Numbered from the stretch's first letter, positions 25,775 through 35,941 are shown. The stretch: 64,000 nucleotides of DNA from Desulfobaculum xiamenense (GCF_011927665.1 NZ_JAATJA010000003.1:186001-250000); one strand, 5' to 3'. Numbers and translations: made by a program. Notes: generated by a model not told the origin, from the sequence alone.

Positions 25775-26134
25775 CTAGTCCGCCAGCGCGCGGGCGACCT
25801 TCTCTTCGAGCTCTTCCTTGTCGATGGGCTTCACGCAATAGTCCACCGCGCCCAGCTCCTGACAGCGGCGAGCGGTTTCGAGCGTGGGATAGCCCGTCAG
25901 CATGATCACCTTGACCGCCTTGGAAATCTTGCGGATTTCCTCCAGCACCTCCACGCCAGTCATCTTCTTGAGCTTGATGTCGAGAATGGCCAGCGCGGGC
26001 GCGTTTCTGCGGATATGGTCCAGCGCCTCCTCCTCCTCGGTGAAGGAGAACACGGCGTGTCCCTTGCGTTCGAGGATGCGGCGGATAAGGATGCCGGCAT
26101 CCATCACGTCGTCGAGCACAACTATTTCTGCCAC
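25775..26134 (-). CDS. single-domain response regulator (CheY-like)
   Basis: The 119-residue receiver-only protein has AEIVVLDDVMDAG (acidic pocket), LAILDIKLKKMTG (phospho-Asp), VIMLTGYPT (conserved Thr) and YCVKPID (Lys). There is no output domain, so it must act by protein contact or phosphotransfer. The start is a GTG at 26134 with GGAGGATC upstream; it overlaps the end of the kinase gene by 13 nt, showing translational coupling. The likely partners are the kinase upstream and the phosphotransferase downstream, the only other soluble output in the operon. Confidence 0.92.
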   Translation of the reverse strand: MAEIVVLDDVMDAGILIRRILERKGHAVFSFTEEEEALDHIRRNAPALAILDIKLKKMTGVEVLEEIRKISKAVKVIMLTGYPTLETARRCQELGAVDYCVKPIDKEELEEKVARALAD

Positions 26135-28353
26135 GATGATCCTCCAACTGAATGTTCGCCGCCGCCCGCGGCGATGGCTTCGGTCACTTCCGGGCACTCC
26201 TCGTCGGGCAGCCCCTCCTTGGTCAGAGGTAGCTCCACGATGAACACCGTGCCCGGACCGGGCGGTGCGGTGAGCGTCTTGTCCTCGTCCGAACCGAGAT
26301 AGTCGAGCGGGGCGGGGCTGATGGCCGAAATCCGTCCCTTGTGATCGCTTATGATGCCAAACGATACGGCAAGCCCCAGTCCCGTTCCCTCGCCCGCAGG
26401 CTTGGTGGTGAAGAACGGGTCGAAGATGCGAGTGATGTCCTTCTGGGAAATGCCCTTGCCCGTGTCGGCCACGGTGACCACCACCCGGCGGCGGTGGCTG
26501 CACATCTTGGTGCCGACGAGTATGTGCCCGTCGGCCCCGATGGCGTCGAAGGCGTTGTTGAGCAGATTCATCCACACCTGCCGGAGCTTGTCCCGGTCGC
26601 CCACGATAGGAGTGACGGTGGGGTCGAAGTCCGTGTCGATGCGCACGCGCTCCTGCAGGAAGATATGTCGTACAAGCGACACAACCTCCATGATGGACGC
26701 ATTAAGGTCCATGGGCTCCATGCTGCTTTCGATATGGCGCGAGAATCCCAGCAGGTCGGCAACGATCTTCTTGCAGACCTTGGTCTGTTTCTCGATGATT
26801 TTCAAGTCCTGACCGACCTGCGATCCCTCCGGAGCATCCTCGATGAGCAATTGTACATAGCCGAGGATGATGCCGAGCGGCGTGTTGATCTCATGGGCGA
26901 CGCCACCGGCCAGCTTTCCGAGGTCCTGCATCTTCTGCGAGTGGATGAGCCGCTCCTGATACTGCTTGATGATGGTGATGTCGCGCGCTGTGAGTAGCAG
27001 GCCGATGATCTCTCCGCCGTCGTAGACTGGCACCTTGATGACGTGGAACCAGCGCTTCTGGTCCCCGGCCGTCAACTGGGCCTGCTTGGACATATGCCTG
27101 CCGCTCAGGAGAATCTGCTTGTCCTCGTGATAGTTCCCGTCCGCAGTGTCCTCGTCGAACAGCTCGAAGTCCGTATGCCCCACGATGTCGCATTCGTTGA
27201 GGTGGAAATAGGTGCAGAAGGCCTTGTTCACGGCCTTGTAGACCAGATCGGTCCCCTGAAGGGACACGAGGTCCGGCGTGACGTCGAGGATGGTCTTCAT
27301 GAGTTGGCGCTGGCGCTCGATGTCGGCCTGCGCCAGTTGCAGTTCCTCAAGATGCGTCTTGAGGGCGAGGGCCATCACGTCGAAGGTCTCGGCGAGGCTC
27401 TGAATCTCGTCGCCCATGTTCTCCACGAACACGTCGCAGTCTCGGCAGGACTGAAGCTTGTCCGGGTAGGCATCCGTCGAGCAGCTCGGGCACATGGTCC
27501 CGGCCAGATACCAGCACCGTCGTCGGTCATCGCCGAAGGCCGGACACTGCGTCAGCCCGCAACTCTGTATCTCCCAACAATTGCGGTACAGGCGCGGGCC
27601 GGTCTGCACGTCGAGATTGCCGCGCACCACGTCCTCGGCGCTCTGACGCAGGGCGTTGATGCGCGAGGCCACGTTGTGCGCGAAGACGGACCCGAGGAGC
27701 ACGGCCACGGCGGCCACGCCAGCCGTCACGGCCACGATGGTGGTCAGCACCCGGCGCTGGACCGCCTGCACCCGCGCCTGCGAGATGCCAAGGCGCACCG
27801 TGCCGAATATCCAATCCCCCACCAGCACCGGGGCGGCAAAATCGTAGATGCGCTTCTCGCCGGTATCGAGCAGTTGGATGTGGACAGCATTTCCGCTGGG
27901 CGCATTCGCGGCGAGCAGTTCCACAGGGAACCCGCCCTTGAAGGTGTGGACCAGCACGTCACCCTGCTTGTCGAGGATGAAGGCGTACATGGTGTAGTCC
28001 GACAACCGCTCAATCTCGTCCACGAGGTTCTTCAGGCGCAGGAAGTCCTTACCCAGCAAGGGGTCCACGGCGCGAGCCGCCATGTTCACGGCCATGCTGC
28101 GCCCCCGGTCGCGATTCTCCTCCAGAAGCGTCACCACGGCCACACGGCTCACGAGCACGGCAGTGAGGATGCCGAAAAAGAGCACCACGCTGGTGATGCC
28201 GAAGTTGATCTTGTCCTTGAAGCGCATACGCGAAAGCAGGCGCACCCCCGGAACGGGACGACGCCCGTAGGGGTCGAGGCGCTCGCGCATGAATTCGGCG
28301 ATGCCAGATGCCGTCCGGACGAGCAGGCGGCGCATGTGTTCGCTTGGCTGCAT
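26122..28353 (-). CDS. membrane histidine kinase with HAMP, two-CW Cys-rich domain and PAS
   Basis: The 743-residue protein runs: TM1 (50-74), periplasmic sensor (75-200), TM2 (202-224), HAMP (about 222-255), a Cys-rich insert with C259-W, C265, C270, C280-W, C288, C291, C303, C306 (259-309), PAS (350-460), HisKA with H487 (VAHEINTPLG) and HATPase (575-710; LLNNAFDAI, DTGKGI, GTGLGLAVS). The Cys segment matches the 'two-CW' pattern of signalling proteins and may bind a metal or sense redox state. AGGAGGAC precedes ATG 28353. It follows the PhnD-like gene by 10 nt, so the lipoprotein probably delivers its ligand to the periplasmic domain. Confidence 0.92.
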   Translation of the reverse strand: MQPSEHMRRLLVRTASGIAEFMRERLDPYGRRPVPGVRLLSRMRFKDKINFGITSVVLFFGILTAVLVSRVAVVTLLEENRDRGRSMAVNMAARAVDPLLGKDFLRLKNLVDEIERLSDYTMYAFILDKQGDVLVHTFKGGFPVELLAANAPSGNAVHIQLLDTGEKRIYDFAAPVLVGDWIFGTVRLGISQARVQAVQRRVLTTIVAVTAGVAAVAVLLGSVFAHNVASRINALRQSAEDVVRGNLDVQTGPRLYRNCWEIQSCGLTQCPAFGDDRRRCWYLAGTMCPSCSTDAYPDKLQSCRDCDVFVENMGDEIQSLAETFDVMALALKTHLEELQLAQADIERQRQLMKTILDVTPDLVSLQGTDLVYKAVNKAFCTYFHLNECDIVGHTDFELFDEDTADGNYHEDKQILLSGRHMSKQAQLTAGDQKRWFHVIKVPVYDGGEIIGLLLTARDITIIKQYQERLIHSQKMQDLGKLAGGVAHEINTPLGIILGYVQLLIEDAPEGSQVGQDLKIIEKQTKVCKKIVADLLGFSRHIESSMEPMDLNASIMEVVSLVRHIFLQERVRIDTDFDPTVTPIVGDRDKLRQVWMNLLNNAFDAIGADGHILVGTKMCSHRRRVVVTVADTGKGISQKDITRIFDPFFTTKPAGEGTGLGLAVSFGIISDHKGRISAISPAPLDYLGSDEDKTLTAPPGPGTVFIVELPLTKEGLPDEECPEVTEAIAAGGGEHSVGGSSWQK

Positions 28354-28363
28354 GCGTGTCCTC

Positions 28364-29326
28364 CTAGCGTCCGAGGTCCATGCCGATGCGCTCGGCGAGT
28401 TCCCGCACGGGGTCGAAATCCTTGTCCGTGGCCCGGATGATCTCCGTCAGCCGTGCATTTTCAAGGATGGGCCGATGCTCCGGCGCATCAAGGGACAGGG
28501 CCGTCATGGCTTCGGCCACCTTGCGGGTAATCTCGGGATCGAGCCCCTTGCGCGCGGCATAGACCCAGCCGGGATACCAACGCGTGGTCGCCAGCACGCG
28601 GATGCGCGAGATGTCCACGGCGTCGCGCAACAGTTCGAGGCTACCCTCGCGGATGGAGCCCACGCCGTAGCGTCCGGAATAGACGCCGAGGACCACCTTT
28701 TCCTGCTTGCCGCCGGGACCGGGAGCGAAGGCGATTTCCGCGAAGTCCTCCCTGTGGATGCCGTGTTCGGCGAAATGCCCGAGGGCAAAGAGGTAGCCGC
28801 CTGCGGACGATGGGTCCACGGCCAGCCAGTGCTGTCCCTTCACGTCCTCGATGGTGCGGATATCCGGATTGTCGCGCCGCACGATGATCTGCCCGCGGAA
28901 GTTGGCCCCGCGTCCGGCCTCCACCACCCGCGCGAAGGCCCGCGCGCCGTAGCGTTCCGCAATTTTGACGTAGATGAAGGGGTTGGAGAACGAAATGTCG
29001 ATGAGCCCCTGCCCGACCATGTTCATGTGCTCGTCGAAGGTATCCGGGAAGACCTGACGGAAGGTCAGGCCCGTAGCCTCCGAGAGATACTCCACCAGCA
29101 GGTGATGCCGCTGGTACGAGACGCTGTGTGAGTACTGCGGCAGATAGGCGTAGGTGATCTCCCCCTTGCGGGCGCGAAATGTCATTTCCTCGCGCCGCGA
29201 GAGGTCCACCTTCTTCACCGGCTCGGGGTCCGAGCAGGCACACAGGACGAAAACGGAGACCAGAGCGAGGGCCAGCGCCCCGACGGCGCAGGACCGAACT
29301 TTCACTGTGCTCGGGCTGACATGCAT
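28364..29326 (-). CDS. PhnD-like periplasmic binding lipoprotein
   Basis: The 320-residue protein starts with a lipoprotein signal (hydrophobic stretch ending FVLCACS). The PhnD/PBP2 fold follows: ITYAYLPQYSHSVSYQRHHLLVEYLSEATG, then FDEHMNMVGQGLIDISFSNPFIYVKIAE, and DPSSAGGYLFALGHFAEHGI. PhnD family members bind phosphonate, phosphite or phosphate-like anions for ABC import. No ABC permease or ATPase is nearby; the next gene is a histidine kinase, so a sensing rather than transport role is inferred. AAGGAAAT precedes the ATG. It is the first gene of the four-gene operon, divergent from groES. Confidence 0.88.
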   Translation of the reverse strand: MHVSPSTVKVRSCAVGALALALVSVFVLCACSDPEPVKKVDLSRREEMTFRARKGEITYAYLPQYSHSVSYQRHHLLVEYLSEATGLTFRQVFPDTFDEHMNMVGQGLIDISFSNPFIYVKIAERYGARAFARVVEAGRGANFRGQIIVRRDNPDIRTIEDVKGQHWLAVDPSSAGGYLFALGHFAEHGIHREDFAEIAFAPGPGGKQEKVVLGVYSGRYGVGSIREGSLELLRDAVDISRIRVLATTRWYPGWVYAARKGLDPEITRKVAEAMTALSLDAPEHRPILENARLTEIIRATDKDFDPVRELAERIGMDLGR

Positions 29327-29469
29327 TGCGGATTTCCTTTGCGAAGTCTATGGACTCGGACCTTCGAAGCATACCCTGCAGCGCTGCGAAGGGAAAGGCT
29401 GGCCAAGCCCCGTCCAGGAACGCCGGGGAATCCAGTCGGGACGGGCCTTTCCCGGCATCCACTGGAAAA

Positions 29470-29503
29470 TGTTTCAAAAAAAATGAGGGATGGGGTGTTG
29501 ACT
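29470..29503 (+). promoter_or_regulatory. groES upstream block with -35-like TTGACT
   Basis: TTTCAA, an A-run, TGAGGGATGGGG and TGTTGACT. About 85% identical over ~33 nt to 20752-20783 upstream of the hsp20 pair. The -10 element is not clear. Confidence 0.5.
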
Positions 29504-29536
29504 ATCGCCGCCCACGAACTAATCTTTCTGGCGTTG

Positions 29537-29568
29537 CCTGATTTGGCTTTGCATTTTGCCGAATCAGG
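29537..29568. promoter_or_regulatory. inverted repeat in the groES leader upstream of CIRCE
   Basis: CCTGATT-T-GGC ... GCC-G-AATCAGG around a 10 nt T-rich centre, followed directly by CTATATCTG, a plausible -10. No counterpart is seen at hsp20. Confidence 0.5.
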
Positions 29569-29590
29569 CTATATCTGCTAGACGACGGAT

Positions 29591-29617
29591 TTGGCACTCA
29601 CCCAAGACGAGTGCCAA
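29591..29617. promoter_or_regulatory. CIRCE element (HrcA operator)
   Basis: TTGGCACTC-N9-GAGTGCCAA, a perfect inverted repeat with the diagnostic 9 nt spacer, 39 nt before the groES start. It differs from the canonical TTAGCACTC/GAGTGCTAA by one symmetric base pair. HrcA repression is inferred from the family; hrcA is not in the window. Confidence 0.95.
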
Positions 29618-29656
29618 CAGCGTATCGAAAATAATTCGCAAATGGAGGAAATCCCA

Positions 29657-29947
29657 ATGAAGCTGAAACCGCTTAACGATCGTGTTCTGGTCAAGCGCCT
29701 GGAGAGCGAGGAAGTTTCCGCTGGCGGCATCATCATCCCCGACACCGCTAAGGAAAAGCCCATGAAGGGCAAGATTGTGGCTGCGGGCCCCGGCAAGGCC
29801 GACGACTCCGGCAAGATCATCCCCATGACCGTGAAGGAAGGCGACGCGGTCCTCTTCAACAAGTACGCCGGCACCGAGATCAAGATTGACGGTGTGGAGC
29901 ACCTCGTCATGCGCGAGGATGACATCCTGGCTATCATCGAGATGTAA
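29657..29947 (+). CDS. groES: co-chaperonin GroES (Cpn10)
   Basis: The 96-residue protein has [33 protein letters not shown] (barrel plus mobile loop) and [15 protein letters not shown] at the end, the standard length and motifs. It caps the GroEL ring during ATP-dependent folding in the cytoplasm. GGAGGAAAT precedes the ATG. It is co-transcribed with groEL 39 nt downstream and sits under a CIRCE operator. Confidence 0.98.
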   Translation: MKLKPLNDRVLVKRLESEEVSAGGIIIPDTAKEKPMKGKIVAAGPGKADDSGKIIPMTVKEGDAVLFNKYAGTEIKIDGVEHLVMREDDILAIIEM

Positions 29948-31621
<1,674 letters not shown>

Positions 31622-31648
31622 GCCATCCGCGCTTCCATTGCGAATTGG

Positions 31649-31681
31649 GGGGCCGGTCCGAAAGGACCGGCCCCTTTTTTT
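31649..31681 (+). terminator. groESL terminator
   Basis: GGGGCCGGTCC-GAAA-GGACCGGCCCC, a perfect 11 bp stem with a tetraloop followed by seven T residues. Confidence 0.95.
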
Positions 31682-31734
31682 GCGCCCAGCCGCTACGCGA
31701 AGCGTTGCCCCGGCGGCCGGGGCGCTGTGGCTTG

Positions 31735-31928
31735 CCGTGTCGTTCATTGAGCGATGCAAGCCGTAGGCTCCGCCGGCCAAGGGGCCGCTGGCCCCTTGGA
31801 ACCCCGATATACGATAACCGTGGGTGCCCTTGGCGCACCGTGCGGCTTTGCGCGACGAAGCCCTAGTGAGGATTGTCAAGGGGGTCACCCCCTTGACCGG
31901 GTCCGGGCAGAGCCCGGCCGCCGGAGGC
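31735..31928 (-). repeat. structured intergenic repeat, copy 4 (subfamily A)
   Basis: Minus orientation, 114 nt after the stop of the YheO-like regulator and beyond that gene's own terminator. Hairpins CCGGG/CCCGG, GTCAAGGGGG-TGA-CCCCCTTGAC and CCAAGGGGCC-AGC-GGCCCCTTGG are all perfect. Confidence 0.95.
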
Positions 31929-31979
31929 GAACTTCCGCGCAGCGGCTTGTCGCTGTGGCAGGCCACAGCGACACGAATG

Positions 31980-32010
31980 AAAAAGGCCCGCGGTGTGTGC
32001 GCGGGCCTTT
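31980..32010 (-). terminator. terminator of the YheO-like regulator gene
   Basis: GGCCCGCG / CGCGGGCC, 8 bp extended by A-T pairs, with a 7 nt loop and TTTTT tail on the minus strand. Confidence 0.8.
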
Positions 32011-32042
32011 GAGGTGGTCGATGGTGGGTGCTCCGGGTTTGG

Positions 32043-32723
32043 TCAGTCCTGACACTTCTGCATGTAGCGGTAGATGGTGGCCTCGGAGGCTTCGAGGTGC
32101 CGGGCCACGACAGCGACGCTACCCTTGATGAGAAAGACGCCCTTGCGGTTGAGTTCGGCGACGATTTCAGTCTTCTCGTCGGCGGTCATGCGGTCCGGGG
32201 GGATGGCGTAGCGGCTGATGACGCTGTGCACCATGTTTTCGGTGAGGTCCTCGATATTTTCGTGGAAGCTTTCCTCGCCGTGGACGGGCTGGACATCCGG
32301 GGACTGGGCGAAGTCGAAGCCGCCAGCGGAGACGATAGATTCAAGGATGTCTCGTGCGGCGCAGACCTTGGTGACGTCCATATTAAGGCACATCATGCCA
32401 AGCAGTTCGCCGTCCGCGTCCTTGATGAAGTAGGTGGCGGAGTGCAGGCGCTTTCCGTCGCGCGAGCGGGAGTTGTACTCCATGATGAAGTGGTTGCCGA
32501 CGTATTTCCGCTCGCGAATGATGCTGAGGCCAAGGTCCGTGAGCGGCGAGCCGATGCGACGTCCGCTGATGTGGTTGTTGGCGATGGCCACGACGGAGCT
32601 TTCGATGCGTGTAGTGTCGTGCAGGACGACTTCGCAGTCCTTGCCGAGAAACGTGCCGAGAAAGTCAACAAGTGGAATGTAGTCCTCGACGGTGCAGAGC
32701 CTGGATGCCTTCTTGAGTGTCAC
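32043..32723 (-). CDS. YheO-like transcriptional regulator (PAS_6 + HTH_22)
   Basis: The 226-residue protein has the YheO PAS-like domain (residues 5-125: LVDFLGTFLGKDCEVVLHD, SVVAIANNHISGRRIGSPLTDLGL, SATYFIKDADGELLGMMCLNMD) and a C-terminal helix-turn-helix (KGVFLIKGSVAVVARHLEASEATIYRYMQK). The start is a GTG at 32723 with AAAGGG upstream; the longer open frame has a non-native, Cys-rich N-terminus. Members of this family often sit beside amino-acid degradation genes. Here it lies 158 nt downstream of the cysteine desulfidase gene on the same strand and is its likely regulator; the effector is unknown. Confidence 0.9.
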   Translation of the reverse strand: MTLKKASRLCTVEDYIPLVDFLGTFLGKDCEVVLHDTTRIESSVVAIANNHISGRRIGSPLTDLGLSIIRERKYVGNHFIMEYNSRSRDGKRLHSATYFIKDADGELLGMMCLNMDVTKVCAARDILESIVSAGGFDFAQSPDVQPVHGEESFHENIEDLTENMVHSVISRYAIPPDRMTADEKTEIVAELNRKGVFLIKGSVAVVARHLEASEATIYRYMQKCQD

Positions 32724-32809
32724 GATGAGCCCTTTGTGAAAGTGTTGCGAATTTTCGCAATATACAGAGGCTGTCCATGGCGCGCAATACGGAGCATCAT
32801 GAACGCCGA

Positions 32810-32838
32810 ATGCGGCTCCGCATGGAGCGGAGCCGCAT
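32810..32838 (-). terminator. hairpin after the cysteine desulfidase gene
   Basis: ATGCGGCTCCG / CGGAGCCGCAT, a perfect 11 bp stem with a 7 nt loop and no T-run. It may be a partial terminator or a processing site between cyuA and the regulator gene. Confidence 0.5.
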
Positions 32839-32881
32839 GACATGGTCGGTTTGACCACGCAATTGCACAGATGTGGAGCCG

Positions 32882-34192
32882 CTAGGCGGCGTTGCCTCCG
32901 CGCTTGGCGTGCGGGCAGCCCTTATCGACCATGGTCCGCAGGATGACGCGGTCCGTCTCGCGCATGCCGTTGGAGCCGAGGGTTCCGAGGTTGCGGATGG
33001 TCAGTTCCACGTCGTCGTCCACAATGCCTTCGCTGCCGGTGATGCTGTGGCCCTTCATGGCGAGGAAGGCGGATTGCAGGCCGGTGGAGACGGCGGAGGC
33101 GACCTTGAGCGCGCAGCCGTTCTTGGCTCCGTCGCAGATCATGCCCGCGATGCTGCCGACCATATTGTTCACGGTCATGCCGATTTCACGAAGTCCGCCG
33201 CCGAGGAGCAGCACCACGCCGCAGGCCGAGGCCGTTCCGGCCACGGTGGCCCCACACAGGGCGGAAAGGCGACCGAGTCCGTGCTTGATGTGGATGCTCA
33301 CGAGGTGGCTCATGATGAGCGCGTGGGCGAGCTGTTCCTCGTCGGAGCCGAGCCTGTGCGCGCAGGCCACCACCGGCATGGTGCAGGTGAGGCCCTGATT
33401 GCCGCTGCCGGAGTTGCTCATGACGGGCATGTTCACGCCGTGCATGCGGGCGTCCGTAGCAGCGGTGGAGAGCTTCATCGCCTCGTTGACGATGGTGTCG
33501 CCGAGGATCTCGCAGCGGATGTTCTCCTCAATGTTGCGCCCCACGCCGAGTCCGTATTCTCCGGCGAGTCCCTCACGGGCCACGGCCTCGTTCATGCGTG
33601 CCGCTTCGAGGATGAAGGAGATGGACTCAAAGGGCGCGGCGGTCGCGAACTCGTGGATACCCGCCATGGTCAGCGGCCATTCGGCGGCGTCATCGGCGGC
33701 GTTGGCGTTGGCGTCGATGTGCATGAGCACCTCGCCGTTTCGCTCCACGTGCACGATGCCGGTGTGCTTGTCGCGCAGGATGACGCGGGCGCTGTCCTCG
33801 CCCTTGTGCACGGTGACCTCGCAGTAGATAAGGTCGTCCGTGTCGGCGACGTTCACGCGCACCTTCCCGTCAACGACCATGGTCCGCGCAAAGACGGCCT
33901 GCATGGGCGTGATGTCCTTTAGCACTTCGAGCATGGCCTCGGACTTTCCGCCCAGCGCACCAGCGGCTGCGGCGATCTTGAGGCCGCGCTCGCCCGTGCC
34001 GGGGACGCCGACGCCCATGCCGTTCTTCAGCAGATTGCCGGAGACGAGGACGTCCATGCTGTCGGGTTCAACGCCGAGGGTTTCGGCAGCCTTGGCGGCG
34101 GCCAGCGCCACCGCCACAGGCTCGGTGCATCCGATGGCGGGCACGACTTCCCTGTGCAGGATGTCGATGTACGTGGTCCATTCGGGCTTCAT
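32882..34192 (-). CDS. cyuA: L-cysteine desulfidase (CyuA/YhaM, UPF0597 family)
   Basis: At 436 residues it equals E. coli YhaM/CyuA in length. Signature stretches are VVPAIGCTEPVAVALAAAKA at the N-terminus, GVNMPVMSNSGSGNQGLTCTMPV, and GRLSALCGATVAGTASACGVV. The conserved Cys residues fit the [4Fe-4S] cluster of this serine-dehydratase-like family. It cleaves L-cysteine to pyruvate, ammonia and sulfide via 2-aminoacrylate. It lies 10 nt after the DAACS symporter gene and in the same unit as ridA, whose product removes 2-aminoacrylate. A Ser/Thr specificity cannot be excluded by eye. Confidence 0.9.
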   Translation of the reverse strand: MKPEWTTYIDILHREVVPAIGCTEPVAVALAAAKAAETLGVEPDSMDVLVSGNLLKNGMGVGVPGTGERGLKIAAAAGALGGKSEAMLEVLKDITPMQAVFARTMVVDGKVRVNVADTDDLIYCEVTVHKGEDSARVILRDKHTGIVHVERNGEVLMHIDANANAADDAAEWPLTMAGIHEFATAAPFESISFILEAARMNEAVAREGLAGEYGLGVGRNIEENIRCEILGDTIVNEAMKLSTAATDARMHGVNMPVMSNSGSGNQGLTCTMPVVACAHRLGSDEEQLAHALIMSHLVSIHIKHGLGRLSALCGATVAGTASACGVVLLLGGGLREIGMTVNNMVGSIAGMICDGAKNGCALKVASAVSTGLQSAFLAMKGHSITGSEGIVDDDVELTIRNLGTLGSNGMRETDRVILRTMVDKGCPHAKRGGNAA

Positions 34193-34202
34193 GACTTTTC
34201 GT

Positions 34203-35414
34203 CTACCTTTCGGCGGCGAGGGCTTCCGCGTTTGCGCGGGAGAGTTCGCCGTTCTTGTTAAAGAGACCTTCGAGCATGAGCGCGATGGCTCCGTCGCCGG
34301 TGACGTTACAGGCGGTGCCGAAGCTGTCCTGCAGGGCGAAGATGGCCACCAGCAGCGCGACGCCAGCCGGGTCGAACTGGAGCACGCCCACCACGATGCC
34401 GAGGGAGGCCATGACCGTTCCGCCGGGCACGCCGGGCGCGCCGATGGCAAACACGCCGAAGAGCACGATGAACATGGCCATGGTGCCGACGGACGGCATG
34501 TGGCCGTAGAGCATGAGCGAGATGGTCATGGCGAAAAAGGTTTCCGTGAGCACGGAGCCGCACAGGTGGATCGTCGCGCCGAGGGGGATCATGAACTCCG
34601 CAGTGTCCTTGGACAGGACCTTGGACTGGCGGGCGCAGCGCAGGGACACGGGCAGCGTGGCCGCGCTGGACATGGTGCCAACGGCGGTGAGGTAGGCCGG
34701 ACCGTAATGACGCACGACCTCAAGCGGGTTGCGACCGGAAAGCAATCCGCCGATGGTGTAAAGCACCGCGAGCCACACGCCATGGCCAACGAGCACCAGC
34801 GCGATGACCTTCAGGAAGACGGGCAACTGCTTGGTCAGGCTGCCCTCGTAGGCCAGCGCGGCGAAGGTGGTGGCGATGAACAGCGGCAGCACCGGGATGA
34901 CGATCCGCTGGATGACCTTGAGCATGATCGCCTCGAACTCCACAAGCGCCTTCTCGAACAGCTCGGCCTTGGTCCACAGCACGGTGATGCCGAGGATGAT
35001 GGCGGTGACCAGCGCGGTCATGACCGACATGATCGGCGGAATGTTGAGCTGGAAGACGACCTTGGGCAGCTCGCGCAGGCCTTCCATGGAGGTGGGAACC
35101 GACAGGTGCGGAATGATGAGGTATCCGGCGATGCAGGCCATGGTCGCCGCACCCACCGCCGAGAGATAGGCGATGCTGATGCCCGCGCCGAGCATGCGGT
35201 TGGCGTTGTGCTTCAGGCGCGTGATGGACGGAGCGATGAAGGCGATGATGACCAGCGGCACGGTGTAGAAGATGAACTGGCCGAGAACGTGCTTGATGGA
35301 GCAGATGACTTCCATGACGGCTTCATTGGCGAGCAGGCCGACGACCACGCCCGCGGCGATGCCCAGCAGCAGCTGGGTGATGAAGCCCCATTCACTCTTC
35401 TTCTTGTGACTCAT
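34203..35414 (-). CDS. dicarboxylate/amino-acid:cation symporter (DAACS family)
   Basis: The 403-residue membrane protein has about eight helices and two re-entrant loops of the GltPh/SstT fold: a Ser-rich first hairpin (GTMSSAATLPVS), the second hairpin around APGVPGGTVMASLG, and NVTGDGAIALMLEG matching the NxxxD substrate motif. It imports an amino acid with Na+ or H+. The ATG at 35414 begins MSHKKK and has AAGGGG upstream. Context (cyuA directly downstream, ridA upstream) points to cysteine or serine as substrate, which is inference. Confidence 0.9.
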   Translation of the reverse strand: MSHKKKSEWGFITQLLLGIAAGVVVGLLANEAVMEVICSIKHVLGQFIFYTVPLVIIAFIAPSITRLKHNANRMLGAGISIAYLSAVGAATMACIAGYLIIPHLSVPTSMEGLRELPKVVFQLNIPPIMSVMTALVTAIILGITVLWTKAELFEKALVEFEAIMLKVIQRIVIPVLPLFIATTFAALAYEGSLTKQLPVFLKVIALVLVGHGVWLAVLYTIGGLLSGRNPLEVVRHYGPAYLTAVGTMSSAATLPVSLRCARQSKVLSKDTAEFMIPLGATIHLCGSVLTETFFAMTISLMLYGHMPSVGTMAMFIVLFGVFAIGAPGVPGGTVMASLGIVVGVLQFDPAGVALLVAIFALQDSFGTACNVTGDGAIALMLEGLFNKNGELSRANAEALAAER

Positions 35415-35515
35415 TTCGGAAACCCCTTCGACCTCGGTTGAAAGTTGTCGCGCCGCCCGGTTGCACACACTGGGTTGGGCGGCGCGGGCCGCATGGCGGC
35501 CGTCAAGCGGGAAGC

Positions 35516-35890
35516 CTATACGCTGGCGATCACTTCGATCTCCACAAGTGCGTCCTTCGGAAGCCTCGCCACCTGGAAGCAGCTGCGCGCCGGGAACGGC
35601 GTGCCGAAGTATGCGGCGTAGACCTCGTTCATCGCAGCGAAATTCGCCATGTCGCTCAGGAAGACGGTGGTCTTCACGACGTTGGACAGAGAGGCTCCCC
35701 CCGCTTCGAGAATCGCCTTCACATTCTCCAGCGACTGCTTCGCCTGCGCGGCGATGCCCTCGGGCATCTCGCCGGTGGCGGGATCAATGGGAAGCTGGCC
35801 GGACGTGAAGATCAGATTGCCCGCCACGGTCGCCTGCGAGTAGGGACCAATGGCGGCCGGAGCGTTGGGCGTGTTGATGATGCTAGCCAT
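35516..35890 (-). CDS. ridA: RidA family enamine/imine deaminase
   Basis: The 124-residue protein has [36 protein letters not shown]-like [28 protein letters not shown], and the active-site [24 protein letters not shown] with the conserved Arg. RidA hydrolyses 2-aminoacrylate and related enamines, protecting PLP enzymes. AAGGAG precedes ATG 35890. It is the first gene of the unit with the symporter and cysteine desulfidase, the likely source of the enamine. Confidence 0.95.
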   Translation of the reverse strand: MASIINTPNAPAAIGPYSQATVAGNLIFTSGQLPIDPATGEMPEGIAAQAKQSLENVKAILEAGGASLSNVVKTTVFLSDMANFAAMNEVYAAYFGTPFPARSCFQVARLPKDALVEIEVIASV

Positions 35891-35941
35891 GGTGATCATT
35901 CTCCTTGGAGTTGGATTATCGTTTTTCACCGTACTCGTGAG

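Noticed and set aside
23296-25905. 869-codon plus-strand frame opposite the PEP-synthase-like gene
   Set aside because: Antisense to a gene with intact catalytic motifs and operon context; Gly/His/Ala-rich without structure.
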